Shown: positions 1 through 7,779 of the stretch, piece by piece
How positions within the stretch are numbered: position 1 is the first letter of the stretch
How the letters are laid out: every line of letters begins with the position of its first letter
From: an uncultured Eubacteriales bacterium
GTDB taxonomy: Bacteria; Bacillota; Clostridia; Oscillospirales; CAG-272
NCBI GenBank assembly: GCA_958352145.1
Contig: CATWNM010000035.1
Span: forward strand, 1 to 21,022
Direction: 5' to 3'
DNA: 21,022 bases
Made by a program: the position numbers and the translations under genes
The notes under the pieces: generated by a model
The model's database searches: none
What the model saw: the letters and a program-made list of their open reading frames with translations, nothing else
What the model was told of the DNA's origin: nothing

Positions 1-1120
1 GCAGCATGATATCATGCCTTGCAAGAAGCGTATCCATATTATAAGCAAATTTGCTTTTGCTCCCGGAAAGCTGCGCGCGAAACTTTTCCGCACCGTACTT
101 TTTGAGGAATTCGTCCGGATCCTTCGCGCCGCTCAGCCGAAGCACACGCACATCCAGACCGACCTCTCCGAGAATACCGATTGCGCGGTTAGCCGCCTTT
201 TGCCCTGCGGCGTCGCTGTCATAAGAAATCAGCACCTTTTTGGTATAACGCGCCATAATTCGCGCCTGTTCAGACGTCAGCGCCGTCCCCAGCGTAGCGA
301 CCGCATTGGTAAAACCGGCCGCATGCATGGCAATGACGTCCATATACCCTTCGCATAAGATCATCTCCTCAGCGCAGCTTGTCCGAGCGAAATTCAGCGC
401 AAACAAATTCCTGCTTTTTTTAAAAACGGGCGTATCGGACGAATTCAGATATTTCGGAACAGAATCATCCATAACGCGTCCGCCGAAAGCGATCACATTT
501 CCCGACACGTCGATGATAGGAAACATGATCCGATTCCGGAAATAGTCGAACGGCGCGCCGGTCTTTTTGCTTTTTCCGCATAAAAAAGCCGCCGTCATCT
601 CTTCATCCGTATACCCGAGTCTATGCAGGTAAGCGGTGAGCGCCGAAAAGCCGGAGGGCGAATAACCGAGTCCGAAATGCTTAATCACTGCCGCAGAAAG
701 TCCGCGCGCCGCAAGATAGCGCATCGCCTCGTCTCCGTCAGGCTCAAAAAGCCGGTCGTGGAAAAAACGTGCGGCATCCCGGTTCATGGCAAACATTCTT
801 AAGCGGTCGAAACCGCCCCGGCGCGTCAGATCCTCCGGGATGGTTATGCCCACGCGACGCGCCAAAAATTCAAGCGCCGGAATATATTCAAGATTTTCTG
901 ACTGCCGGACAAATGTAATCACGTCGCCGCCCGCGCCGCATCCAAAGCAATAATATCCCTGCGTTGCGGGAAAAACCGTAAACGACGGCGTTTTTTCCGA
1001 ATGAAACGGACATAGTCCCTGAAAGTTCGAGCCCGCGCGCTTAAGATTGACGTAAGAAGAAATCACATCGACAATATCGTTTCTAGATTTAATCTCCTCA
1101 ATCACCCGGCTGTCGATCAT
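1..1120 (-). CDS. dnaG: DNA primase DnaG (N-terminal 373 residues, cut by window edge)
   Basis: This is the replicative primase that lays RNA primers for the lagging strand. I translated the minus strand from the ATG at 1120, and the frame stays open to the left edge, so the C-terminal helicase-binding part lies outside. An N-terminal CHC2 zinc finger is visible (C37-P-F-H40, then C58-F-G-C61), with the usual CPFHSEKTPSF context. The RNA polymerase core with the TOPRIM fold follows: EGYMD, a YDSD-AG acidic motif and KDPDE. The start ATG overlaps the dgt stop in an ATGA, so the two genes are translationally coupled. Next to dgt, with rpoD usually following dnaG, is a common Clostridia/Bacilli arrangement; the rpoD part lies outside and is unseen. 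Identity is certain; only the 3' end is missing. Confidence 0.97.
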   Translation of the reverse strand, partial: MIDSRVIEEIKSRNDIVDVISSYVNLKRAGSNFQGLCPFHSEKTPSFTVFPATQGYYCFGCGAGGDVITFVRQSENLEYIPALEFLARRVGITIPEDLTRRGGFDRLRMFAMNRDAARFFHDRLFEPDGDEAMRYLAARGLSAAVIKHFGLGYSPSGFSALTAYLHRLGYTDEEMTAAFLCGKSKKTGAPFDYFRNRIMFPIIDVSGNVIAFGGRVMDDSVPKYLNSSDTPVFKKSRNLFALNFARTSCAEEMILCEGYMDVIAMHAAGFTNAVATLGTALTSEQARIMARYTKKVLISYDSDAAGQKAANRAIGILGEVGLDVRVLRLSGAKDPDEFLKKYGAEKFRAQLSGSKSKFAYNMDTLLARHDIML

Positions 1121-2133
1121 AGCTGCTTACCCCGCCAGACCTGCGGTATAAACAATTCGCTATAAAGATTGATGGCATACCGGTCCGTCATACTGGAAAT
1201 ATAATCGCAGACACAGCGTTCAACCGGTTCTTTCTCCGTATTGCGGAAATAAAGCTCCGGCATCTGATTCGGATTTTTTACAAAATACGCAAAAAGCCGC
1301 GCCAAAAGTTCTTTTGCCTTATTGTCCTCCGACTTTGCCAAGGGATTTGTGTATACATGCTTAAACAGAAAATCGCGGAGCGCCATAGTCGCCTGCCCGA
1401 TCTCTTCAGTAAAGCGAATCGACGGCTGATCCGCGCTGGCCTGGATCACAGAAGTCACCATACGGTTGATCCGCTCACTGTGCCCCCTGCCCAAAACCTC
1501 AGTAAGTTCTTTCGGAATATCGTCTACTTCTAAGATTCCCGCGCGGCAGGCGTCGTCGATATCGTGATTGATATACGCGATCCGATCCGCAAATTTTACA
1601 ATTACACCTTCTAGCGTGGACGCCATGCAGTCTCCCGTGTGATTGAGGATGCCGTCTCGAACCTCATACGTAAGATTGAGTCCCGCGCCGTTGTTTTCAA
1701 GATGCTCCACAACCCGAAGGCTTTGCTTATAATGCGTAAACTCCGGCGAATAGCACTGCTGCATAGCCACCTCGCCCGCATGACCGAACGGCGTATGGCC
1801 GAGATCGTGCCCCATAGCCGCTGCCTCCGTCAAATCCTCATTCAGCCGCAGCGCGCGCGCAATAATGCGGGCGACCTGTGTCACCTCAAGCGTATGCGTC
1901 ATCCGGGTACGGTAATGCTCGTCGGCTGGAAACAAAAATACCTGCGTTTTATGCATCAAGCGTCTGAAAGACTTGGAATGGATAATGCGGTCGCGGTCAC
2001 GCTGAAATTCCGTCCTGTTTTCGCAGGGTACATATGGATAATCGCGTCCGCGCGTATTCTTTGTCAGGAAAGCATAGGGAGAAAGCGTGTCTTCTTCCCG
2101 TTTCAGAAAAATATCCGATATTTTTTCCGCCAT
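1117..2133 (-). CDS. dgt: Deoxyguanosinetriphosphate triphosphohydrolase-like protein (HD domain)
   Basis: A 338-residue dNTP triphosphohydrolase of the Dgt/SAMHD1-like HD superfamily, which releases tripolyphosphate from dNTPs and trims nucleotide pools. The metal-binding HD signature is present: H80 in the MTHTLEV segment and H109-D110 in GHDLGHTPFGH. The family's N-terminal RSKSFRRL-MHKTQVF-like stretch (residues 52-66) is also clear. The length fits the shorter Gram-positive type. The start is the ATG preceded by GGAGGG at a spacing of 6. Its stop overlaps the dnaG start, so it is probably co-transcribed with dnaG. The true dNTP preference (dGTP or broad) cannot be read from sequence. I see no convincing sigma-A promoter directly upstream. 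Confidence 0.93.
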   Translation of the reverse strand: MAEKISDIFLKREEDTLSPYAFLTKNTRGRDYPYVPCENRTEFQRDRDRIIHSKSFRRLMHKTQVFLFPADEHYRTRMTHTLEVTQVARIIARALRLNEDLTEAAAMGHDLGHTPFGHAGEVAMQQCYSPEFTHYKQSLRVVEHLENNGAGLNLTYEVRDGILNHTGDCMASTLEGVIVKFADRIAYINHDIDDACRAGILEVDDIPKELTEVLGRGHSERINRMVTSVIQASADQPSIRFTEEIGQATMALRDFLFKHVYTNPLAKSEDNKAKELLARLFAYFVKNPNQMPELYFRNTEKEPVERCVCDYISSMTDRYAINLYSELFIPQVWRGKQL

Positions 2134-2306
2134 ACAATCCCTCCGTTACCGTTTCAATAATTTACGACAATAATATACGCGCAAAAAAAGGATTTCCCTT
2201 TTTTTGCGCGCATAATTTTTTTACAGCCCCGAAAAAAGCAGTTTACAAGGGCGCGCAAACGCGCCTTTGCAGACCAACCTTTCCAAATAGCGCTGAATTT
2301 CCTGCA
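2134..2306. other. Intergenic region with two GC-rich hairpins
   Basis: This gap separates the YigZ-family gene from dgt, both transcribed leftwards. It holds no credible ORF. Two inverted repeats are visible: a 6-bp GGCGCG/CGCGCC stem at 2250-2265, 42 nt past the YigZ stop, and a perfect 14-bp stem at 2178-2210. Neither is followed by a good U-tract on the minus strand, so read-through into dgt is possible. AT-rich stretches just before dgt might hold a weak promoter, but no clear -35/-10 pair is present. Confidence 0.6.
2178..2210. repeat. Perfect 14-bp inverted repeat (hairpin)
   Basis: The left arm at 2178-2191 is CGCGCAAAAAAAGG. The right arm at 2197-2210 is its exact reverse complement, around a 5-nt loop. 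On the plus strand a run of seven T follows closely (2216-2222), as in an intrinsic terminator, yet no plus-strand gene ends here. On the minus strand, where the genes lie, the trailing sequence is not T-rich. It may be a processing or stability hairpin in a yigZ-dgt transcript, or a barrier to antisense transcription. Confidence 0.6.
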
Positions 2307-2948
2307 TCAGGCTTTATCATAGCGCTCCCCGATCTTTTCCGCGATTACCCGGCCACTGAAAAGTTCGCATATTCCATGCAAAAAACGCGCAGTGTCTTTG
2401 GCACGGACCGCCGTGCGCAGCGTGACCGTATCGGCGAAGTCCGCGCCATCCAAAATAGCGCCGAAATCAGGCAGTCTTGCGAGCAGCTTTTGATATTCAG
2501 AATACGACAGCATGAGACGAAACGCAGCGTATCGTTCATATGTGATAATCCCTGCCGCTTCTATCGCTAGCTTCGCCGCGGCGGTATAGGCGCGCACCAG
2601 TCCGCCCGCACCGAGCAGAATCCCTCCAAAATAACGGGTAACGACTACGCAGGCATCGTCCAGTCCCGACTTGCGTAAAACCTCCAGCACCGGCATACCG
2701 CCGGTCCCCTGCGGTTCTCCATCGTCGCTATACCGCTGAATCACGCCGCCGCCAAGCACATATGCATAAACATGATGACGCGCGTCATAATGCGCCTCCC
2801 GTATGCGCCGAATCAAACTTTGCGCGTCTTGTTCATTCTCCACATGCATGGCAAATCCAAAAAACTCCGATCGCTTTTCTTCATAAACCGCATGTCCTTC
2901 TTCCCGAAGCGTCATATATAATTTATCTGCTTCTTTTCCGTTTTTCAT
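2307..2948 (-). CDS. YigZ/IMPACT family protein (UPF0029)
   Basis: A 213-residue protein of the YigZ/YvyE (UPF0029, IMPACT N-terminal-like) family. The conserved first domain is recognisable: KKSEF-type start (YEEKRSEFFGFA), the ARHHVYAYVLG segment, then SDDGEPQGTGGMPVLEVL and VVTRYFGGILLGAGGLVRAYTAAA. A smaller C-terminal ferredoxin-like domain (DUF1949 type) follows. The biochemical role of bacterial members is not settled; eukaryotic IMPACT acts in translational control. It lies 7 nt downstream of hflX, with the SD-like GAGGCGG overlapping the hflX stop, so the two are an operon. Family assignment is very secure, molecular function is not. Confidence 0.92.
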   Translation of the reverse strand: MKNGKEADKLYMTLREEGHAVYEEKRSEFFGFAMHVENEQDAQSLIRRIREAHYDARHHVYAYVLGGGVIQRYSDDGEPQGTGGMPVLEVLRKSGLDDACVVVTRYFGGILLGAGGLVRAYTAAAKLAIEAAGIITYERYAAFRLMLSYSEYQKLLARLPDFGAILDGADFADTVTLRTAVRAKDTARFLHGICELFSGRVIAEKIGERYDKA

Positions 2949-2955
2949 CGCCGCC

Positions 2956-4209
2956 TCAAACTATATATTCCCGAAATATCCCCTGCGCGCGGCTGTCAAG
3001 AACGGCGCGCACCTCGGCATATTGTTCTGTATACCGGACGTCTTCCACAACCGCCGCCTTATACAGCTGTCCCAGCGCTGCCTGCGCCTCGATCGGAATC
3101 CGAAGCATACAACGCTTCGTCCCAGCGCGCGCAAGCGTTTCCAGCATGGACAAAAACCGATCGATCCCACGGCCGTCCTTTGCGGAAATAAAAACCGTCT
3201 GATCCGGCCGGGTGCCTACAGCCGCGACGCCGTCTTTCGCCACATCTGATTTATTGAACGCATACAGCGCCGGTTTATCTCCGGCACCAAGCTGTGCAAT
3301 GATCTCGGCCGTTACGCTCAGTTGCTCGCCGCATTCCTCATCGGAAGCGTCCGCAAGCACCACCAAAATATCCGCATAGCGAAGCTCGTCCAGCGTCGAT
3401 TTGAACGCCTTGACCAAATGATGCGGCAGCTTGCGGATAAAACCCACCGTATCCGACAACAGCACTTCCGTGCCCTCCGGCAGCGTTAGCTTACGGGTGG
3501 TGGAATCCAGCGTGGCGAACAATTTGTCTTCCGCGAGCACGCCCGCATCGGTCAGGCGGTTCATCAGCGTGGATTTTCCGGCGTTTGTATATCCGACGAT
3601 CGCAACACGCTTGAGTCCGCTGCGCATGCGCGCGGCGCGCGTAGTGCTCCGGTTGCGTTCGACCTCTTTCAGCGCTTCTTCCAAAGCCGCGACGCGGCGC
3701 GCCAGATGCCGCCGGTCGGTCTCAAGCTTCGATTCTCCCGGACCACGCGTCCCAATGCGTCCCTCCTGTCTGGACAGTTGCTTGCCCTTGCCGATCAGGC
3801 GCGGCGCCGTATATTTCAGTTGTGCGAGTTCAACCTGCAGTTTGCCCTCCGCGCTGGAAGCATGCAGCGCAAAAATATCCAAAATCAGCATGCTGCGGTC
3901 GATCACTTCCACATCCTCAAGCGCATTCTCAATATTGCGGATCTGGGACGGACTGAGTTCAGTGTCAAACACCGCAAGCGAAATACCGTTTGCCGAGCAG
4001 ATCTGACGCAGTTCCTCCAACTTGCCGCTGCCGATGCAGGTTTTCGGATTCTCATGCTCAACGAACTGCACGAGGCGTGCAAACGTATGCCCACCCGCCG
4101 TGTCCAGCAGACGTTCCAACTCATCCAAACTTTTTTCGCATGCGCCGTCGTCGTTTCCTTTTTTTGCAACGCCGACCAATACGGCTTCCGTTATTATTTT
4201 CTCTTCCAT
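2956..4209 (-). CDS. hflX: Ribosome-associated GTPase HflX
   Basis: A 417-residue HflX GTPase, which binds 50S/70S ribosomes and helps split or rescue stalled ribosomes. It has an N-terminal HflX domain (about 1-190), including the family signature RGPGESKLE (residues 155-163) and a helical hairpin linker. The G domain shows the P-loop GYTNAGKS (206-213), ATLDSTTR switch I, DTVGFIRKLPHHLV (G3, from 253) and a NKSD G4 motif. The frame is open upstream to 4320, but I chose the ATG at 4209. It has GGGAGGT upstream, it matches the family's N terminus, and the longer version would run through the rpmE terminator. The gene leads an operon with the YigZ-family gene. Confidence 0.95.
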   Translation of the reverse strand: MEEKIITEAVLVGVAKKGNDDGACEKSLDELERLLDTAGGHTFARLVQFVEHENPKTCIGSGKLEELRQICSANGISLAVFDTELSPSQIRNIENALEDVEVIDRSMLILDIFALHASSAEGKLQVELAQLKYTAPRLIGKGKQLSRQEGRIGTRGPGESKLETDRRHLARRVAALEEALKEVERNRSTTRAARMRSGLKRVAIVGYTNAGKSTLMNRLTDAGVLAEDKLFATLDSTTRKLTLPEGTEVLLSDTVGFIRKLPHHLVKAFKSTLDELRYADILVVLADASDEECGEQLSVTAEIIAQLGAGDKPALYAFNKSDVAKDGVAAVGTRPDQTVFISAKDGRGIDRFLSMLETLARAGTKRCMLRIPIEAQAALGQLYKAAVVEDVRYTEQYAEVRAVLDSRAQGIFREYIV

Positions 4210-4276
4210 ATAATCGATGTACCTCCCAATGTCCAAAGCCCGCCGCGCGTACAAAAGCTTCTTGCCGAAACCTGTA

Positions 4277-4317
4277 CAAAAACAAAGGGCAAGCGACCGC
4301 AAAGCGTTCACTTGCCC
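4277..4317 (-). terminator. Intrinsic terminator of rpmE
   Basis: On the minus strand a GGGCAAG/CTTGCCC stem (arms 4311-4317 and 4287-4293), with further internal pairing, is followed by TTTGTTTTTG. It begins about 20 nt after the rpmE stop and lies before the chosen hflX start. Confidence 0.8.
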
Positions 4318-4337
4318 CATTCAAGCATGAGTTAAAC

Positions 4338-4541
4338 TTATTTCACCATGCTAAGACGCTTCTTGAACCGATCAACGCGTCCGCCGGCATCCACAAATTT
4401 CTGCTTGCCTGTGAAGAACGGATGGCATTTGGAGCAGATTTCAACCTTAACATCGCTCTTTGTGGAACGCGTTACATATTCTGCGCCGCATGCGCACTTT
4501 ACAGTGACTACCTTATATTCCGGATGTATTCCCTGTTTCAT
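4338..4541 (-). CDS. rpmE: 50S ribosomal protein L31, zinc-binding type
   Basis: A 67-residue ribosomal protein L31. The zinc ribbon is intact (CxC near the N terminus in VKCACGAEY, then CSKCHPF), which marks the C+ type that holds zinc. The C-terminal FVDAGGRVDRFKKR segment is typical. The ATG at 4541 begins MKQGIHPEY, the standard L31 start, and is preceded by AGAGGTG. A longer in-frame start 36 nt upstream is ignored for that reason. It has its own promoter and terminator and so is a single-gene unit between sigE and hflX. Confidence 0.97.
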   Translation of the reverse strand: MKQGIHPEYKVVTVKCACGAEYVTRSTKSDVKVEICSKCHPFFTGKQKFVDAGGRVDRFKKRLSMVK

Positions 4542-4580
4542 TTTCAACACCTCTTTACATTCGTATTCACAATACAATTT

Positions 4581-4609
4581 ATATTATCACATTCTTTTAG
4601 AAAATGCAA
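4581..4609 (-). promoter_or_regulatory. Sigma-A promoter of rpmE
   Basis: On the minus strand, TTGCAT (4604-4609) and TAATAT (4581-4586) are separated by 17 bp, with a TGA just before the -10 (extended -10). It lies about 40 bp upstream of the rpmE start. Confidence 0.8.
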
Positions 4610-4644
4610 GACTTTTTTTATATTTTTTACAAAATACAGCGAAT

Positions 4645-5361
4645 CTATATTTTTTGCTCAACATCGTATTTCAAACGGGAAATGATTTTCTTTTCCAAAC
4701 GGGAAATATACGACTGCGATATGCCCAGCAAATCCGCCACTTCTTTCTGCGTTTTTTCCCCGCCGCCATTCAGTCCGTAACGCATTTCAATAATCATCCG
4801 CTCCCGCGGATTCAACGAATCGACTGCGCTGCGCACGATTTTTTTCTCCTCCGCATTTTCAAGGTTTCGGTATACCATGTCTTCGTCGCTGCCCAGCACA
4901 TCTGAAAGCAGCAGTTCATTGCCATCCCAATCGACATTGAGCGGCTCCTCTATGGAAACCTCACAGCGCTTAGAATTGTTTTTTCGCATATACATCAAGA
5001 TCTCATTTTCGATACAGCGGGACGCGTACGTCGCCAATTTGTTATTTTTTTCCGGTTTAAACGTATTGATGGCTTTAATCAGTCCGATGGTGCCGATTGA
5101 AACCAGATCTTCAATGCCGATGCCGGTGCTTTCAAACTTTTTAGCAATATATACGACCAAACGCAAATTGTGTTCGATCAGCACGCTCCGATATTTCGGA
5201 TTTTGCTGCGCGCTCTCCAGCGCCGCAGTTTCTTCCTCCGCGCTGAGCGGCGGCGGAAGCGTATCCGCGCCGTTAACATAAAATATCGAACGGCGCCGTC
5301 CAAACAGTTTGAATCGAAGCCGCAGATACAACAGTTTGAATCGAATAAACAGATTTTTCAT
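4645..5361 (-). CDS. sigE: RNA polymerase sporulation sigma factor SigE (pro-sigma-E)
   Basis: A 238-residue sigma-70 family factor for early mother-cell gene expression in sporulation. Residues 1-30 form the basic, hydrophobic pro-sequence that keeps sigma-E inactive until SpoIIGA cleaves it. Region 2 follows (EHNLRLVVYIAKKF, GIEDLVSIGTIGLIKAI, then FATYA-type KLATYASRCIENEILMYMR). Region 4 has the helix-turn-helix TQKEVADLLGISQSYISRLEKKI (about 204-226). It starts 9 nt after the spoIIGA stop with GAGGAGG as ribosome site, so it is co-transcribed with its protease. In many spore formers sigG comes next; here rpmE does. Confidence 0.97.
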   Translation of the reverse strand: MKNLFIRFKLLYLRLRFKLFGRRRSIFYVNGADTLPPPLSAEEETAALESAQQNPKYRSVLIEHNLRLVVYIAKKFESTGIGIEDLVSIGTIGLIKAINTFKPEKNNKLATYASRCIENEILMYMRKNNSKRCEVSIEEPLNVDWDGNELLLSDVLGSDEDMVYRNLENAEEKKIVRSAVDSLNPRERMIIEMRYGLNGGGEKTQKEVADLLGISQSYISRLEKKIISRLKYDVEQKI

Positions 5362-5370
5362 TCGGCCTCC

Positions 5371-6225
5371 TCAGGCGATGGCCGACGGATGCACGATCCC
5401 CTCGCAGCCGTCAAATGTGACGTCTGCGTCGGTTATTGCGATATATGCGTCGATTTCCACCGTTCGCCCTTTATTCTCAAAATATATTTTATCCGGTTGA
5501 AATGCATAAAAGGTATTCGGCTTTCCGTCAATTCCTCCGGCGCAGACCAGTCGAAATCTGTGCTGCAGCAGGTAAGTTCCGTTTTTGCGGACCAGCGCCT
5601 GAAAAATATCGTCCGACAAAACCGGCCGCACAATATCCACCCCTGCCATAATCACATATTTACCGCTGATCGGCTCTTTCACCAGATTGCCCGAGTCCAG
5701 CAGCAGCCGAAGCTGCGTACTTTTTCCGCCCTGCTCGATCTGAACGGTCAATTCCCGTTTTTCGGTCGTTTCCCGCCCAAAATAAGAAAAAAGCCAAGAA
5801 AGCAGCAGGCTGACGGCGGCCAGTACCGCAAACAACCACAGTGGCATATGCGAATATGCATAGCTTTGTACGTTGCCGAACAGATCCGCATGGTAGCTGC
5901 CTAAGAAGTAATAAACGCAGAACATCGCGCCGCCGATCAGCGCGGCGGCACCAAAAAATACCAGCACGGTCTTTATAAACTTATAGCCGCCGAACGCAAT
6001 ATAACACATCAAAAGACCAACGGACAAACTGATGAAAAAATCAAAAATATCATTTCCGTTTATAAAAACGCGCGCTACGCTGTAAATGCCGCCGATTAAA
6101 GAAGCGCCCACGAGGCAAAGCGCTTTTGCGCGCCGCCTCAAAAACAGTCCCGTCATATACAAAACGAAAAAATTCATACAAAAATCAATTAGCAAAAGCA
6201 CATCCCCATAAATGACCTGCACCAT
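5371..6225 (-). CDS. spoIIGA: Sigma-E processing peptidase SpoIIGA
   Basis: A 284-residue membrane aspartic protease that removes the pro-sequence of sigma-E after a forespore signal (SpoIIR in Bacillus). The N-terminal half has about five hydrophobic segments (residues 5-30, 36-55, 60-78, 84-108, 128-148). The cytosolic C-terminal half contains the catalytic motif LLLDSGN with D177, as in the retropepsin-like active site of the family. The start ATG is preceded by GAGGTGA at a 10-nt spacing. It sits directly before sigE, the usual order. Sequence outside the DSGN region is divergent, as is normal for this family. Confidence 0.95.
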   Translation of the reverse strand: MVQVIYGDVLLLIDFCMNFFVLYMTGLFLRRRAKALCLVGASLIGGIYSVARVFINGNDIFDFFISLSVGLLMCYIAFGGYKFIKTVLVFFGAAALIGGAMFCVYYFLGSYHADLFGNVQSYAYSHMPLWLFAVLAAVSLLLSWLFSYFGRETTEKRELTVQIEQGGKSTQLRLLLDSGNLVKEPISGKYVIMAGVDIVRPVLSDDIFQALVRKNGTYLLQHRFRLVCAGGIDGKPNTFYAFQPDKIYFENKGRTVEIDAYIAITDADVTFDGCEGIVHPSAIA

Positions 6226-6250
6226 ATGTATCCCATCACCTCACGCTTCT

Positions 6251-6283
6251 ATTGTAGTGCGTGTCCAATCAAAAGCATGTCAC
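6251..6283 (-). promoter_or_regulatory. Candidate spoIIGA-sigE promoter with long spacer
   Basis: On the minus strand a TACAAT -10 (6251-6256) lies about 25 bp upstream of spoIIGA. No -35 exists at 17 bp, but GTGACA (6278-6283) sits at 21 bp. The Bacillus spoIIG promoter is known for an over-long 22-bp spacer overcome by Spo0A. A Spo0A-box-like TGTCCAA (one mismatch to TGTCGAA) is at 6262-6268 on the plus strand, within the spacer. Suggestive, not proven. Confidence 0.45.
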
Positions 6284-6312
6284 TTTCCGGGCAATTTTTT
6301 TGTAATAAACAG

Positions 6313-6348
6313 GAAAGAAAAACCGAACGGAAAAATTCCCGTTCGGTT
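6313..6348 (-). terminator. Intrinsic terminator after the DUF1015 gene
   Basis: A perfect 10-bp AACCGAACGG stem (arms 6321-6330 and 6339-6348) with an 8-nt loop is followed on the minus strand by TTTTTCTTTCC. It starts 16 nt beyond the stop at 6365 and insulates spoIIGA. Confidence 0.9.
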
Positions 6349-6364
6349 TGCGTGAAAACCTGTT

Positions 6365-7606
6365 TTATTCTGTAATTTTGCGGCATTCTATGTAGTAGCG
6401 TTTATCGCAGGCGTCTCCCATTGAAAAGGTTTTGCGCGGGAGCGCACCACTTTGCTCCACGGCGGCAAACAGTTCTTCTTTATCCATACCGCCGAACAAA
6501 AATCCAACGCTGCTTTTCGCCTGCGCCAGTTTTCGCAGCGTATCCTCACCGTGAATATAATCAACCTCCATTTCCGGATGTCCGACCTGATACCGGTCAA
6601 GAAAGTTTTGAAGCGTACCGACCGTCAGCCTGTGCGTACCCGCGCCAAGCGAAATTTCTCTTTCCGCGCCGTCAAAGATACAGCGCACAGACTGCATACC
6701 TGCTCCGCATTCCCGCCCGAAGGCTGCCAGTTCCGACAACAACTGTTTTGGCGCCGCCGTATGTACCAGCCGGAAAATCGGCTCAAATATCAGCGCGGAA
6801 TCATGCAGATTGACAACCTCACACAACGCATAGCGCAGCGGATGCGTAAGCGCCGCATCCCCAAGTTCGGCTTTGAACTCTTCATAGCGCGCTTTGGCGC
6901 TGGCCAAAGAATGGTTGCCGTCGCCTACCGCAAAATGGATGGAAGAATCCGAGGATTCAAACAGTTTTTGCATCTTCGCTTCCAGCGTCTTCTGCGCCTC
7001 CGCCGGAAGCAGATACCCCTCGATATAACCGCCCCCCTCCATAAGATCAAATGAATATAGGCGCGCAAAGCCGCCGCACTGCGCATCCAGCGGCTCGATC
7101 ACCGTATGGCTTCGATCGTCTATCAGCAGCATGACGTGCGGCAGTTCCAGCGTAGCGGCACGCCGCACCGCTACGCGCGGCGGAATTCTCGTCAGCACCG
7201 TCCCCTCCGTTGCACGCACCGGGGATTTTGAATTCGGACGGTAATCATAAGCTTCCAGATCCACGGCTCCGACGACGCCATGTCGCACGAAGCCATTGCT
7301 GATCGTCCGCCGGACATAAATCATTGCGCCGCTGTATTTTTTTAAAACCGACTGTTCATAGGAACGCATCGTCTCTGCAATATCCGATAGCGTCTGTTCA
7401 TTCATCTCCGACAAAAACGCTTCCGGCAGAATCATCCGAAGCGTGCTCGGATTCCGGCCGACGATTTTCTCCACCGCGTTCCAATACGCAGGCTCGCTGG
7501 TGTGCTGGTCGCAGGCAATCACCGCCCACTTTTCGCCTTTTTCGGGCTCTCCGATAAACTTCGGCAGCAAAATATCCGCAGGACCGAAGCAAACTGCACT
7601 TTCCAT
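6365..7606 (-). CDS. DUF1015 family protein
   Basis: A 413-residue member of the DUF1015 family. The family signature blocks are visible: an N-terminal ILLPKFIGEPEKGEKWAVIACDQHTSEPAYW, and a central FAVGDGNHSLASAKARYEEFK with its Gly-Asp-Gly-Asn-His motif. The length is normal. From memory, members often sit near serine biosynthesis genes and a role in serine metabolism has been suggested, but no such gene is in this window and I assign no reaction. The start has AAGGAG at a 7-nt spacing. It is a single-gene unit with its own promoter and terminator, diverging from the aspartate kinase gene. Confidence 0.88.
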   Translation of the reverse strand: MESAVCFGPADILLPKFIGEPEKGEKWAVIACDQHTSEPAYWNAVEKIVGRNPSTLRMILPEAFLSEMNEQTLSDIAETMRSYEQSVLKKYSGAMIYVRRTISNGFVRHGVVGAVDLEAYDYRPNSKSPVRATEGTVLTRIPPRVAVRRAATLELPHVMLLIDDRSHTVIEPLDAQCGGFARLYSFDLMEGGGYIEGYLLPAEAQKTLEAKMQKLFESSDSSIHFAVGDGNHSLASAKARYEEFKAELGDAALTHPLRYALCEVVNLHDSALIFEPIFRLVHTAAPKQLLSELAAFGRECGAGMQSVRCIFDGAEREISLGAGTHRLTVGTLQNFLDRYQVGHPEMEVDYIHGEDTLRKLAQAKSSVGFLFGGMDKEELFAAVEQSGALPRKTFSMGDACDKRYYIECRKITE

Positions 7607-7638
7607 ATCTTAACTCCTTCGTTCGTCATCCGGCTACT

Positions 7639-7667
7639 ATTTTACCGGATTCAGACCAAAAATGCAA
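7639..7667 (-). promoter_or_regulatory. Sigma-A promoter proximal to the DUF1015 gene
   Basis: On the minus strand, TTGCAT (7662-7667) and TAAAAT (7639-7644) have a 17-bp spacer, giving a leader of about 25 nt before the start at 7606. A second -10-like TATAAT lies further upstream at 7789-7794 with a poor -35. Confidence 0.65.
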
Positions 7668-7727
7668 TAGACAAAGAAAGATTGCCCGAAAAGCCCCTTT
7701 CCATCAACAAAAGCGCGCCGAAAGCAT
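7651..7727 (-). other. Two tiny overlapping ORFs behind a perfect Shine-Dalgarno
   Basis: On the minus strand AGGAGG (7739-7744) lies 11 nt before an ATG at 7727 that encodes a 7-residue peptide (MLSARFC). Its TGA overlaps a second ATG at 7704 encoding 17 residues (MERGFSGNLSLSIAFLV). Both are far too short to call by coding statistics. The SD match and TGATG coupling make a leader-peptide role possible. They lie inside the possible structured leader and overlap the proximal promoter. Low confidence as genes. Confidence 0.25.
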
Positions 7728-7779
7728 TCGATCTATATCCTCCTATCGCCCGGCAACACCGCGCAAACGAAATCTTTCT
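7675..7779 (-). other. Possible structured leader RNA upstream of DUF1015
   Basis: Within the 309-bp divergent intergenic region (7607-7915), the sequence AGAAAGATT at 7675-7683 is repeated inverted at 7771-7779, so a 9-bp stem can enclose about 87 nt. Inside it, read on the minus strand, nested short complementarities (GCGC/GCGC, GCCG/CGGC, CGAT/ATCG) would place an AGGAGG in an apical loop. A GAAAG-GGG-CTTTT mini-hairpin follows. A TATAAT at 7789-7794 could start a minus-strand transcript just before it. It resembles no riboswitch class I recognise. Confidence 0.3.

Noticed and set aside
4210..4320. N-terminal extension of hflX to an ATG at 4320
   Set aside because: The extension would be translated from the rpmE terminator, has no ribosome site and does not resemble HflX. 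The ATG at 4209 has GGGAGGT and a normal HflX N terminus.
7748..7765. T-box-like CACCGCG near the aspartate kinase gene
   Set aside because: Only a short piece resembles the T-box sequence. There is no specifier stem, terminator or antiterminator, and it lies upstream of the consensus promoter and so outside that transcript.
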